Shown here piece by piece: positions 30,494-38,994 of a stretch of 64,000 nucleotides of DNA. The translations under genes were made by a program, and so were the position numbers. The notes beneath the pieces are model-generated. The model worked only from the letters and a program-made list of their open reading frames with translations, was not told where the DNA came from and searched no databases. Position 1 is the first letter of the stretch. Each line of letters starts with the position of its first letter. The stretch covers positions 1,314,077 through 1,378,076 of the forward strand of contig NZ_BBXF01000002.1 of the NCBI RefSeq assembly GCF_001570585.1, in the 5' to 3' direction. This DNA comes from Herbidospora daliensis (GTDB taxonomy: Bacteria > Actinomycetota > Actinomycetes > Streptosporangiales > Streptosporangiaceae).

Positions 30494-30501
30494 AAGTAAC
30501 C

Positions 30502-31275
30502 GTGACACACCTGCCCAGCTTCTCCCTCGACGGACGTCTCGCCCTGGTCGCCGGGGGCACCAAGGGCGCCGGGGCCGCCGTCGTCGAACGGCTGAAGGCC
30601 GCCGGCGCCGAAGTGGTCGCCGTCGCCCGGTCCGCCGCCCCCGGCAGTGCGGCCGACCGGGTCGTCACCGCCGACCTGGCCTCGCCCGGCGCGGCGGCCG
30701 AGATCGCGGCCCAGGTGCCGGCGCCCGACATCCTGGTCCACGTCGCCGGCGGGTCCCACGCGCCCAGCGGCGGGTTCGCGGTGCTCGACGACGACACCTG
30801 GCAGTCGGAGCTCGACCTCAACCTGCTGTCGGCGGTCCGGCTCGACCGCGCCGTCGTGCCCGGCATGCTCGCGAAGGGGCGGGGCGCGATCGTGCATGTC
30901 TCGTCGATCCAGGCGCGCATGCCGCTCTGGAACGGCACCCTCGGCTACGCCGCCGCCAAGGCCGCCCTGCGGGCCTACAGCCTCGGCCTGGCCAACGAGC
31001 TGGCCCCGCGCGGCGTGCGGGTCAACACCGTCTCGCCCGGCGGCATCCACACCCCGGCGGCCGACCGCCTGGTCGAGCGGCTGTCGGCCCAGTTCGGCGG
31101 GGATCTCGACGCGGCCTGGGCCTCCCTGTACGACTCCCTCGGCGGCGTCCCCCTCGGCAGGTTCGCCGAGCCGCACGAAGTGGCCGAGGTCGTCGGCTTC
31201 CTCGTCTCCGACGCCGCCGCCAGCGTGATCGGCGCCGACTACCTGGTCGACGGCGGCACCGTCCCCACCTTCTGA
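30502..31275 (+). CDS. Short-chain dehydrogenase/reductase
   Basis: 257 residues from GTG 30502. Rossmann motif VAGGTKGAG, NxAG-type HVAGGSH, catalytic Ser in HVSSIQ, YAAAK (Tyr and Lys), and C-terminal [10 protein letters not shown]. Oxidoreductase using NAD(P). First gene of an operon with the SnoaL-like gene, divergent from HxlR, an arrangement common for electrophile- or quinone-responsive reductases (inference). Confidence 0.9.
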   Translation: MTHLPSFSLDGRLALVAGGTKGAGAAVVERLKAAGAEVVAVARSAAPGSAADRVVTADLASPGAAAEIAAQVPAPDILVHVAGGSHAPSGGFAVLDDDTWQSELDLNLLSAVRLDRAVVPGMLAKGRGAIVHVSSIQARMPLWNGTLGYAAAKAALRAYSLGLANELAPRGVRVNTVSPGGIHTPAADRLVERLSAQFGGDLDAAWASLYDSLGGVPLGRFAEPHEVAEVVGFLVSDAAASVIGADYLVDGGTVPTF

Positions 31276-31287
31276 AAGGAACACGCC

Positions 31288-31602
31288 ATGCGTCCCGACG
31301 CCGTACGCGCCTACCTCATCCTCACCCGCAGCGACGACCCCACCTCGGCCGCGGCCCTCTTCGCCAATGACGCCCACGTGACCGACGACGGCCGCGACCA
31401 CCACGGCCGGGCGGCCGTCAGGGAGTGGCTCGGCCGCACCTCGGCCGAGTTCGACTACACCTCGACCCCGATCGGCGGCGACGGCACCACGGTCACCTGC
31501 CGGGTCGAGGGGAACTTCCCCGGCAGCCCCGTCGACCTCGACTACCGGTTCGGGCTCGACGGCTCGGGGCTGATCTCACGGCTGGAGATCGGCGTGCACT
31601 AG
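31288..31602 (+). CDS. SnoaL-like / NTF2-fold small protein
   Basis: 104 residues with AVRAYLILTRSDDPTSAAAL, then FANDAHVTDDGRDHHGRAAV and the terminal RLEIGVH, a pattern typical of SnoaL-like domain proteins. Twelve bases after the SDR gene with GAAAGGAA as RBS. May bind or isomerise a small ligand made by the SDR; the role is unknown. Overlaps the convergent GntR gene by 4 bp. Confidence 0.8.
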   Translation: MRPDAVRAYLILTRSDDPTSAAALFANDAHVTDDGRDHHGRAAVREWLGRTSAEFDYTSTPIGGDGTTVTCRVEGNFPGSPVDLDYRFGLDGSGLISRLEIGVH

Positions 31603-32336
31603 ACCGTGCCCCACACGACCGGCGCGGCCAGCACCTCGGGGAATTTGCGTTCGGCGTATTTCACGTACTCGTCGATGTGCGCGGCCATGGCCTGTGCCGA
31701 CTTCTCGGGGCACCGGTCGCGCAGCGCCTCGTAAATCCTCACATGGGCGCGGTGGACGGCCGATCGGCGCACTTCCGGATAGTCGATTCCGATCGCGGAA
31801 CCGTCGAGCATTCCCAGTAGCGCGTCGATCAGGTAGCCGAACATGGTGTTGCCCGAGCCGTGGGCGATGATGTCGTGGAATCGTTTGTTCTCGGCCAGGA
31901 ACACGCTCTGGTCGGAGAGGCCGGCGCGCATGTCGTCGACGCTCGACTTCAGCGCGGCGAGTTGTTCGTCGTCCATTCTCTCGGCCGCCAGCCGGGCCAT
32001 CATCGGCTCCAGCGCGGCGCGGGCCTCGGCGACCGTGCGGAACGGCGCGTTCTCGAACTGCAGGAGCAGGGTCAGCGCGGTGACGAGGCTGGTCGCGTCG
32101 GGCCGCTGGACGACCGGGCCGCCGCCGGGGCCCGGCTTCAGCGAAAGCACACCCTGGAGTTCGAGGAAACGCAACGATTCGCGGAGCGTGCCGCGGCCGA
32201 CTTCATAGGTGTCGAGCATGGCGCGTTCGGGCGGCAGCCGGTCGCCGATCGTGTTGCCCCGGCGGTTGATGTCGGCCACGATGCGCTGGGCGACCAGCAT
32301 GGCCGTCTTCTGCGGACGCAGTGACACCTGAGCCAT
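31599..32336 (-). CDS. GntR/FadR family regulator with FCD domain
   Basis: 245 residues: HTH (VAQRIVADINRRGNTIGDRL, then RGTLRESLRFLELQGVLSLK) and an FCD ligand domain with the metal-site residues in ENKRFHDIIAHGSGN and HRAHVRIYEAL. ATG preceded by GGAGG. No clear partner gene; it stands alone between convergent and same-strand neighbours. Confidence 0.9.
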   Translation of the reverse strand: MAQVSLRPQKTAMLVAQRIVADINRRGNTIGDRLPPERAMLDTYEVGRGTLRESLRFLELQGVLSLKPGPGGGPVVQRPDATSLVTALTLLLQFENAPFRTVAEARAALEPMMARLAAERMDDEQLAALKSSVDDMRAGLSDQSVFLAENKRFHDIIAHGSGNTMFGYLIDALLGMLDGSAIGIDYPEVRRSAVHRAHVRIYEALRDRCPEKSAQAMAAHIDEYVKYAERKFPEVLAAPVVWGTV

Positions 32337-32416
32337 TTCTCATGACCTCCGAGAGCGAAACGCGAAGACGCCCTTCGGGCCCCGTTAGTTTCTCACATAC
32401 GGGATGAGGCGGAGTA

Positions 32417-34153
32417 TCAACGTTTTATCTCGCGCATTTGAGAATGAATCGATGCGCATGATTGGTCGCGGTGCTGCCAGCGCGGCACCGGGCGGAGCCG
32501 GGTCAGCACCAGCGCCACCGCCGCGGCCATGACCGGCACGCACATCGCGGTGAGCCAGTTCGTCATCGCCAGGTGCCTGACCGTCTCGACCCGGCCGTGC
32601 ACGAGCACGACCACGGCGAACTGGGCCAGCGCGGCCAGCGGCAGGAAGACCGCCAGGCGGCCGAGCGTCTTCTCCGACGGGGTCAGCGAGCGGCGGCGCA
32701 CCACCAGCCACCCGGCCCCGGCCGTGGCGGCCCAGAGCACCAGCACCAGCAGCGGGCCCCGGCGGAAGACCTCCCAGATGGCCGAGTAGACGGCCACCCG
32801 GTACTCGCGCTCGCCCTCCGGCTTGCCCGCGCCCTCGGGATAGGAGCCCAGGTAGTGGGGGCGCAGCCCGGCCACGCCCTGGAAACCCCATCCGACGGTA
32901 CGGACGGCGTGCCACGGATGCGTCGCGTAGAACCCGGCGATCCGGAGCGGCGAGGGGTGGGCGGTGCGGTGGTAGCGGTCGGCGAACGTCACCCACGACG
33001 GGTCGTCGCGGGACAGGCCGGCGGCGGGGGCGAGCTCCGGGTCGAGGCCCAGCGAGGCCAGGTCGGCGGCGGCCGTCGGGTCGTCGTACAGGATGGTCTG
33101 GAAGACGGCCTGGTGGTCGTCGAACTTCGCCTCGGTGACGGCGTGGAAGACGCCGAGCCCGGCGATCCACGTGGCGACCATCAGCGCCACGACGCGGCGG
33201 CCGCGCATCCAGAGCAGCGCGAAGGCGAGCACGGGCACGAACGTCACGTACTCCGGCCGCGCGCCGACCACCAGCAGCGCCGGGACCGCCGTCGCCAGCG
33301 CCCTCGGCACCGTCGGCCGCTCCCAGAGCAGCAGCAGCGCCACCACGAGGAACCCGGCCGCCACGAGCGCGGTCGGCTCGGCGTAGGGCGAGACGAGGTA
33401 GCCGGCGAACCCGGCGTCGGCGTAGACGAGCCCGACCGCCGAGGCGAACCCCACCCGGACCAGCGGCCGCCCCGGCGTGACCGCCACCAGCAACCCGCAG
33501 ACCACGCCGACGAGCAGCCCGAACAGCACCCCGAGCGCCCGCAGGTCGAGCGCGCCGGGGAAGCCGAGCAGCGGCGTCAGCCACTTCCCGGCCGCCTGCG
33601 CGAACAGGGCCGTGGAGAACTCCGGCGGGCAGTTCTCACCCGTCCACGCGTGCGCGGTCCAGATCGGCTGTACGTGCTCCCATCCGGCCCGCGCGGGATC
33701 ACGGAAGTTGGCCAGCCCGAGCCGGCACGGCAGGTTCTCCCCGAACCCGGCAAGCCCGACATGCCCCCCGAGGAACAACCGCACCTGCATGACGGCCGCC
33801 CACACAACCCCGACCACCACCGCCACCAGCGGAAACCGCCGAACCCCGCCCCACCGGGAACCAGGTGCCATCCAGGTCCGCGAGGGCGGCCCCGCCTCAG
33901 AATGAGAACCGGGCCGAGCGTCGCGGCCGGAACCAAGTAGATCGCGTGTCCCGGAGCTGAGACCGGAGCCAAAGCCGGAGCCGGGACCCGAGCCGGAGCC
34001 GGGACCGGGCGGTGGTTTGCGGCGCGAGGTCTTCGCGCGGAGTCTCCGCAGGAGGCCCGTCCCGGCAGACCACTGCCACCAGCGGCGCTTCGGCTTCGGT
34101 TTCTCGGGGAACCGGTCGCCCCAGGACACGGGGTCCTTCTGGTCGAGGGTCAT
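32417..34153 (-). CDS. Polytopic membrane protein, GT-C-like, unknown
   Basis: 578 residues from ATG 34153 after GGGGAGAG. A cytoplasmic N-terminus of about 115 residues contains a Gly-Ser-Pro low-complexity linker, followed by roughly ten membrane helices and large loops (WTAHAWTGENCPPEFS is extracytoplasmic in the likely topology). The layout recalls GT-C glycosyltransferases, but I see no certain DD/DE site. Overlaps the septum-formation lipoprotein gene by ATGA, so they form an operon. Lies at the left flank of the exosortase locus. Function open. Confidence 0.65.
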   Translation of the reverse strand: MTLDQKDPVSWGDRFPEKPKPKRRWWQWSAGTGLLRRLRAKTSRRKPPPGPGSGSGPGSGFGSGLSSGTRDLLGSGRDARPGSHSEAGPPSRTWMAPGSRWGGVRRFPLVAVVVGVVWAAVMQVRLFLGGHVGLAGFGENLPCRLGLANFRDPARAGWEHVQPIWTAHAWTGENCPPEFSTALFAQAAGKWLTPLLGFPGALDLRALGVLFGLLVGVVCGLLVAVTPGRPLVRVGFASAVGLVYADAGFAGYLVSPYAEPTALVAAGFLVVALLLLWERPTVPRALATAVPALLVVGARPEYVTFVPVLAFALLWMRGRRVVALMVATWIAGLGVFHAVTEAKFDDHQAVFQTILYDDPTAAADLASLGLDPELAPAAGLSRDDPSWVTFADRYHRTAHPSPLRIAGFYATHPWHAVRTVGWGFQGVAGLRPHYLGSYPEGAGKPEGEREYRVAVYSAIWEVFRRGPLLVLVLWAATAGAGWLVVRRRSLTPSEKTLGRLAVFLPLAALAQFAVVVLVHGRVETVRHLAMTNWLTAMCVPVMAAAVALVLTRLRPVPRWQHRDQSCASIHSQMREIKR

Positions 34154-34866
34154 GCGGCTCTCCCCTCGCGCAGGGTGCCGACCGTGATGCGGTGGCGTTC
34201 CTGGCCGACCCAGCACGATCGGTCGGGGCCGAGGCGGATGCGCAGGCCCCTCAGGCGGCCCGCGAACATGGCCGCGTTGGCGCGGCAGCCGTTCCTGGTC
34301 AGGCCCTGGGGTTCGACCCACTCCCACTCGTGCGGGAGGGCGCACTGGACGTCGCGGCCTTCCAGGTTGCAGCGGCGGATGGCGGCCGACTCCGGGCGGT
34401 TCATGATGCCGCGCAGCGGGGCGGTCAGGACCGGGCCGTTGTTCGGGTGGGTGGTCGGGACCAGCAGGTCGCAGCGGAGGGTGCGGTCGCCGGCGGCCCA
34501 CTCGTCGGGGGTCGGGACCTTGCCCCAGACGGAGACGCCCCACTGGGCGTCGTGCGGGCCGGCCGCGAGGTAGGGGCGGATCGGGCGGTAGTCGCAGCCG
34601 GCCGTGACCATCGGGACCAGCAGTTCGTGCGGCGGGCGGACCGGGGTGTCGGTCATCGGGCCGGTCAGCTGGGTGACCAGGTAGGTCTCCGTCTGGTGCG
34701 GCTGGGTGCACGGGACGGGTGGCCGGACGTCGCTGAGGGCGTACAACTCCTCGGGCTGGGACATCACGTGGCAGCTGCCGACCGGCATGGCCGCGCTCGG
34801 GTGCGTGGTCGCCGGGGCGGCGCACGCCGTCGCCGAAAGGAGCAGTAGCGCCAGGGTCTTGCCCAC
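34150..34866 (-). CDS. Secreted/lipoprotein with septum-formation-like domain
   Basis: 238 residues from GTG 34866 after GAGGAGG. Signal region LALLLLSATACAAP has an imperfect lipobox. The mature part shows VGSCHVMSQPEELYAL, VPCTQPHQTE and several paired Cys, resembling the actinobacterial septum_form domain (PF13845). Extracytoplasmic, disulfide-containing. Cotranscribed with the membrane protein downstream; divergent from the exosortase gene. Confidence 0.7.
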   Translation of the reverse strand: MGKTLALLLLSATACAAPATTHPSAAMPVGSCHVMSQPEELYALSDVRPPVPCTQPHQTETYLVTQLTGPMTDTPVRPPHELLVPMVTAGCDYRPIRPYLAAGPHDAQWGVSVWGKVPTPDEWAAGDRTLRCDLLVPTTHPNNGPVLTAPLRGIMNRPESAAIRRCNLEGRDVQCALPHEWEWVEPQGLTRNGCRANAAMFAGRLRGLRIRLGPDRSCWVGQERHRITVGTLREGRAA

Positions 34867-35036
34867 GGGACCTCCTCGGGGGCGTCAGAGAAAACTCGCG
34901 GCACCGTAACAAGCCGACCAGGTCGAAGGCGCGCAGGGCGCGCGGTGACTGACCCTGCCGAGTGAGCCGCCACGCGCGGCTGAGCCGGCCGGAGGAGAGC
35001 GGCGGCTAGGTTGCAGGTCGTTCTAGAGGGGGGAAC

Positions 35037-35540
35037 ATGGCCGTTCGGGTGGCCCTTTCGGGGGTGCTGGGGGCGCTGCTCCTGGCGGTGCTGCTGGTGG
35101 ACGACCGGGTGCGCGGCTGGGAGGCGGTGCTGGCCTCCCACGTGGTCGCGCTGGTGGCGCGGACCGAGACGGCGGTCAACTCGGTGATGGCGATCATGTC
35201 GTTCAACGAGGAGACCGGGGACGCGGTCGGGTTGCGGATCTCGCCCGAGTGCACGTCGGGGTTCCTCATCGTGCCGCTGCTCGGGATCACGATCCTGATC
35301 CTCTGGTTGTCGCGCCGGGCCAGCCTGTGGCCGCTGGTCGCGCTGGCCGTCGCCGTCACGGTGCTGTTCGCGAGCAACCAGGTGCGCATCCTCGCCGTCG
35401 TGGTGCTGATCAAGGGGCTGGGCTTCGAGCCCGGCTACTACTGGGGGCACACCATGGTCGGCTCGGTGATCAGCGTGTTCGGCATCGGGGCGGCGCTGGT
35501 GGCGTACACGCTGCTGACGATGCGGGGGGTGCGGCGCTGA
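35037..35540 (+). CDS. Exosortase/archaeosortase-family transpeptidase, compact form
   Basis: 167 residues, about four to five membrane helices. The three family residues line up: Cys72 in SPECTSGF, Arg117 in NQVRI and His138 in YWGHTMVG. Exosortases cut C-terminal sorting signals of secreted proteins at the membrane. RBS AGAGGGGGGAAC, start ATG 35037. The next gene, a GT2 synthase, overlaps its stop by one base, as in exosortase G-type systems of Gram-positives. The nearby choice-of-anchor P protein is the likely substrate. I do not assign a subtype letter. Confidence 0.85.
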   Translation: MAVRVALSGVLGALLLAVLLVDDRVRGWEAVLASHVVALVARTETAVNSVMAIMSFNEETGDAVGLRISPECTSGFLIVPLLGITILILWLSRRASLWPLVALAVAVTVLFASNQVRILAVVVLIKGLGFEPGYYWGHTMVGSVISVFGIGAALVAYTLLTMRGVRR

Positions 35541-36907
35541 TGGGTTACCTGCTCGGGCTGACCCAGGCGTTCGCGCTCTTCCTCAGTGTCACCTTCCTCA
35601 CCTACGTGCTGACGATCGTGCGGCCGTATCTGCGGCAGCGGCCCGACCCGGCCGGGAACCCGGCGGCGTTCGAGTGGCACCTGTTCATCCCGTGCCGCGA
35701 CGAGGCGGCCGTCATCGGGCCGACCCTGCATTACCTGCGCGAACGGTTCTCGCACGTCAACGTGTGGGTGGTCGACGACGCCTCCGACGACGACACGGCC
35801 CGCATCGTGGCCGGGACAGCCCGCGACGACGCCCGGATCCACCTGGTGACGCGCGTGCGCCCGGAGGCGCGGACCGGCAAGGGCGACGCCCTGAACGCCG
35901 CCTACCGCGCGCTCGACGACTTCCTCCCGCCCGACGCCGACCGGACCCGGCACGTGGTCTGCGTCCTGGACGCCGACGGGCGGCCCGCCCCGAACATGCT
36001 GAGCGTGTGCGCGGGCGAGAAGCTGTTCGCCGACCCGGCGATCGGGGCGGTCCAGATCGACGTGTGGATGATCAACCGCGACGACCGCGATCCGTGCCCG
36101 GAGCGGGGCCGGTTCCGCAACGCGTTCGGGCGGCTGCTGGTCCGCATGCAGGACCTGGAGTTCCGCGGCCCGATCTCGGCGATCCAGCTGGGCCGCAGGC
36201 GCAGCGGCACGGTCGCGATGGGCGGCAACGGCCAGCTCACCCGGCTGAGCGCGCTCGACAAGATCGCGGGCGCGGAGAAGCGGCCGTGGGGCGGCTCGCT
36301 GCTGGAGGACTTCGAGCTCGGCGTGCAGCTGCTGCTGGCGGGGGAGCGCAACGAGTACACCCCCGACACGTGGGTCGAGCAGGAGGGCCTCTGGTCGTTC
36401 CGGCGGCTCATCACCCAGCGCACCCGCTGGGGGCAGGGCACCATGCAGTGCGCCAAGTACCTGCCGGAGATCTGGCGGTCGGCCCGGTTCAGCAGCCTCG
36501 GCGCGCTGGAGGTGCTCTACTACCTGTCGCAACCGTGGATGCAGCTGCTCGGCACGCTCATCTACCCGATCCCGATGATCTATCTGGGCGGCCGGCTGAT
36601 CGCCGACCCGGCCGGGATGACGTGGTGGCTGGTCGAGGGCGGCTGGATCCTCTTCGCCATCTACGCCACCTTCGGCCTGCTGCCCTTTCTCATCTGGGGG
36701 CCGCTTTACTGGTGGCGCTGCGAACCTCGGGTCGGGCTCGGCAGAAGCCTGCTCTACGGGTTCGCCTACGCGTTCTACATTTACAATTTCTATCTCACGT
36801 CGTGGCGCGCCTTCGGGCGGATCATTCGCGGCCGGAGCGGCTGGGCGAAAACCCGGAGAAACGCCGAGACCCATGTCGCGGGCACGCCCGTGGCCCGGGA
36901 AATGTGA
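35540..36907 (+). CDS. GT2 processive-type glycosyltransferase of the exosortase locus
   Basis: 455 residues. N-terminal helix, then a GT-A domain with DDASDDDTA (79-86), DxD at D144-D146 in LDADGRP, E256-D257 in LLEDFELG and QRTRW at 293-297, the QxxRW motif of processive beta-glycan synthases. Three to four C-terminal helices follow. It should transfer sugars from a nucleotide donor at the inner face of the membrane. Coupled to the exosortase (TGATG). Its acceptor may be a lipid, a growing polymer or a sorted protein (inference). The donor could come from the epimerase opposite. Confidence 0.85.
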   Translation: MGYLLGLTQAFALFLSVTFLTYVLTIVRPYLRQRPDPAGNPAAFEWHLFIPCRDEAAVIGPTLHYLRERFSHVNVWVVDDASDDDTARIVAGTARDDARIHLVTRVRPEARTGKGDALNAAYRALDDFLPPDADRTRHVVCVLDADGRPAPNMLSVCAGEKLFADPAIGAVQIDVWMINRDDRDPCPERGRFRNAFGRLLVRMQDLEFRGPISAIQLGRRRSGTVAMGGNGQLTRLSALDKIAGAEKRPWGGSLLEDFELGVQLLLAGERNEYTPDTWVEQEGLWSFRRLITQRTRWGQGTMQCAKYLPEIWRSARFSSLGALEVLYYLSQPWMQLLGTLIYPIPMIYLGGRLIADPAGMTWWLVEGGWILFAIYATFGLLPFLIWGPLYWWRCEPRVGLGRSLLYGFAYAFYIYNFYLTSWRAFGRIIRGRSGWAKTRRNAETHVAGTPVAREM

Positions 36908-36918
36908 ATCCCGGGCCA
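36891..36918. terminator. Hairpin between convergent operons
   Basis: TGGCCCGGGA and its exact complement flank an 8-nt loop that contains the GT2 stop codon; TTTC follows. It can end transcription from both sides of the exosortase locus. Confidence 0.6.
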
Positions 36919-36927
36919 TTTCGGCGG

Positions 36928-37083
36928 CTATCGCACCTTGTGCATTCTGAACAGCAGCGCGCCGCCCACGATGAGCACGGCGGCCAGCGCGATGATCACG
37001 GCCAGGGGAATTCCGGTAAACGGCAGGACGGCCAACGGGACGCCGGTCTGCCAGCGGGGGCCGTGCCCCCAGGATCCGTACAC
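36928..37083 (-). CDS. 51-residue LPFTG mini-protein (stand-alone sorting signal)
   Basis: Start GTG 37083, with GAGGTG that overlaps the epimerase stop as its ribosome site. 51 residues: a 19-residue head (VYGSWGHGPRWQTGVPLAV), LPFTG at 20-24, a membrane helix at about 26-45 and a basic tail RMHKVR. This is a complete LPxTG-type cell-wall sorting signal with almost no cargo and no N-terminal signal peptide. Third gene of the response regulator-epimerase operon. No sortase gene is in the window, so the processing enzyme could be a housekeeping sortase or the exosortase opposite. Function unknown. Confidence 0.75.
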   Translation of the reverse strand: MYGSWGHGPRWQTGVPLAVLPFTGIPLAVIIALAAVLIVGGALLFRMHKVR

Positions 37084-37092
37084 AATGACACC

Positions 37093-38169
37093 TCAGTTCT
37101 CGGAATGGATGAGTTCGGCGCATGCCCTGGCCACGCGGGCGGCGGCGTGGCCGTCGCCGTAGTGGCAGGGGGCGACGTGTCTGACCCGGCCGGCCACGGC
37201 CGACTGGAGGAACAGGCCGGCGGTCTTGGCGACCAGCTCTTCGTCGGTGCCGACCAGGTGGGCCCCGCCGTCGTCGAGGGCCTCGACGCGTTCGGTCGAC
37301 TCGCGCATGACCAGCACCGGCAGGCCGAGCGCGGCGGCCTCCTCCTGGATGCCGCCCGAGTCGGTGATCGCCAGCGCGCTCACGGCCAGCAGGCAGGCGA
37401 ACTCCCGGTAGGGCAGCGGCGGCACGCACCGGATGTTCGGCCGGGGTTGCACGACCTGGTCGAACACCTGGCGTACCGCCGGGTTGAGATGGGTGGCGAC
37501 GACGAAGTCGACGCCCGGGTGGTCGGTGGCGAGCCGGTCGGCGACGCGGGCGACGCGGCGCATCGGCTCACCCCACGACTCGCGCCGGTGCGCGGTGATC
37601 ACCACCAGCGGCCGGTCGCGGGGCGCGGGCCGGTCGGCCAGCACGGCGGCCAGCGCGTCGACCACCGTGTTCCCGGTGACCAGCACCCGGTCGGCCGGGA
37701 TGCGCTCGGCCAGCAGGTTGGCGCGGGCCGAGGCGGTCGGCGCGAGGTGCAGGTCGGCCAGCGGCGCGATCAGCCGCCGGTTGGCCTCCTCGGGGAACGG
37801 GGTGGCCCGGTGGCTGCGCAGCCCGGCCTCGACGTGGGCGACCGGAACCTGCCGCAGATACGCCGCCAGCGCGCCACCGAACGCCGACGCCGTGTCGCCC
37901 TGGACGACCACCAGATCGGGCCTGAGCTGCCCGAACACCTCGTCGAGCCCGAGCACCACCGCCGCGGTCAGCCCGGCCAGCGTGGCCCCCGACCGGGCCA
38001 GCACCCGGTCGGCGCGGGCGCCGAACAGCGCCAGCACCTCGGCCACGACCTCGCCGTGCTGCCCGGTGCACACCACGTCGACCTCGGCGAAGGCCCGCAG
38101 CGCCGGGATCACCGGCCCGAGCTTGATCGCCTCGGGGCGGGTGCCGACCACCACGCAGACCCGCTTCAC
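37093..38169 (-). CDS. wecB: UDP-N-acetylglucosamine 2-epimerase, non-hydrolysing
   Basis: 358 residues. GTRPEAIKLGPVIPAL at the N-terminus, HVEAGLRSH, VTGNTVVDAL and SGGIQEEAAALGLPVLVMR are the conserved family blocks. It interconverts UDP-GlcNAc and UDP-ManNAc in the cytoplasm. ATGA overlap with the response regulator gene and coupling to the LPFTG mini-protein put it in one operon, which suggests that UDP-ManNAc feeds glycan made by the facing GT2 enzyme (inference). Confidence 0.93.
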   Translation of the reverse strand: MKRVCVVVGTRPEAIKLGPVIPALRAFAEVDVVCTGQHGEVVAEVLALFGARADRVLARSGATLAGLTAAVVLGLDEVFGQLRPDLVVVQGDTASAFGGALAAYLRQVPVAHVEAGLRSHRATPFPEEANRRLIAPLADLHLAPTASARANLLAERIPADRVLVTGNTVVDALAAVLADRPAPRDRPLVVITAHRRESWGEPMRRVARVADRLATDHPGVDFVVATHLNPAVRQVFDQVVQPRPNIRCVPPLPYREFACLLAVSALAITDSGGIQEEAAALGLPVLVMRESTERVEALDDGGAHLVGTDEELVAKTAGLFLQSAVAGRVRHVAPCHYGDGHAAARVARACAELIHSEN

Positions 38170-38825
38170 CAGCCGCTGCCGGTCCGCGCGTCGCCGAGCA
38201 CGACCGCGATGGCGTGCGCCCGGTCACGCGCGCCGATCTTGCGCAGGATCGACTTGACGTGGGTCTTCACGGTCTCGTGGGCGATGCACAACCGCCTGGC
38301 GATGGCCCGGTTGTCGAGGCCCAGGATGATCTCCTCCAGCACCTCGTGCTCGCGCGGGCTGAGGTCGAACCGGGTGCGGTGGCCCGCGCGCCCGGCGGCC
38401 GACCGGCCGAGCCGGTCGTCGGCGATGACCTGGCCCTCGGCCACCCGTTCGAGGTGGAACAGCAGGTCCTCCAGCGGCGAGGACTTCAGCAGGTACGCAT
38501 GGGCGCCCGCGTCGAGCGCCGCGCGGGCCAGGTTGACGTCGTCGACCGAGGTGAGCACGACCGGGATCACGCCCGGATGCTCCAGGCTGATCCAGCGGCA
38601 CAATTCGAGGCCGCAGTCGTCGCCGATCCGGGTCTCGCACATCACGATTTCCGGCATAAGCCGTGAAATCATCCGGCGGCCTTCCGCTCCCGTCGTGGCG
38701 GAACCGGCGACCGTGAATGCGGGGGCCTGCCGGAAAAGGGCGCGCAATGCGAGATGCGCGAGCGGGCCTTCGTCGACCACGACGATCTGGCACGTTTCCC
38801 GGCGGACGGCTCCGCGTGTCAGCAT
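38166..38825 (-). CDS. NarL/LuxR-type response regulator with atypical receiver
   Basis: 219 residues, ATG after AGGAG. Receiver domain at 12-130 and C-terminal LuxR HTH (LSPREHEVLEEIILGLDNRA, then HETVKTHVKSILRKIGA). The usual phospho-acceptor Asp (in DVRMPGMDG of relatives) is Glu64 in MCETRIGDDCG, and the conserved Pro is Gly. The Thr and Lys of the receiver remain. No sensor kinase is adjacent. Likely phosphorylation-independent or constitutively active regulator of the locus, with the anchor P gene diverging from it. Confidence 0.85.
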   Translation of the reverse strand: MLTRGAVRRETCQIVVVDEGPLAHLALRALFRQAPAFTVAGSATTGAEGRRMISRLMPEIVMCETRIGDDCGLELCRWISLEHPGVIPVVLTSVDDVNLARAALDAGAHAYLLKSSPLEDLLFHLERVAEGQVIADDRLGRSAAGRAGHRTRFDLSPREHEVLEEIILGLDNRAIARRLCIAHETVKTHVKSILRKIGARDRAHAIAVVLGDARTGSGW

Positions 38826-38994
38826 TTCGGCTCCTGTTCTTCGACGCTCAATGTAACGAGCGAATCGAGCCGTTTAGGGGCCGCAACACTAACTCTCTGG
38901 AGTGAACTGACAGGTCCCTTACCGTTTCCCACTCGGCGCACGCCTAACTTGGAGCGACATCGACTTATATAGGAAGCCCGCGGAGGGCCTGCAT
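38826..38994. promoter_or_regulatory. Divergent promoter region of the exosortase locus
   Basis: 169 bp between the response regulator and the anchor P gene, clearly richer in A and T than its surroundings. TATATA at 38966-38971 may be a -10 for the anchor P gene; no -35 at a standard distance is obvious. A good RBS (GGAGGG) precedes ATG 38995. Confidence 0.5.

Noticed and set aside
33955-34015. Short repeats of CCGGAGCCGGGAC type as a regulatory or mobile repeat
   Set aside because: They encode the Gly-Ser-Pro linker of the membrane protein and keep its frame, so they are a coding low-complexity tract.
34154-34912. N-terminal extension of the membrane protein gene across the septum-formation gene
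   Set aside because: Arg/Pro-rich frame overlapping a gene with a signal peptide and Cys pattern; ATG 34153 has a good ribosome site.
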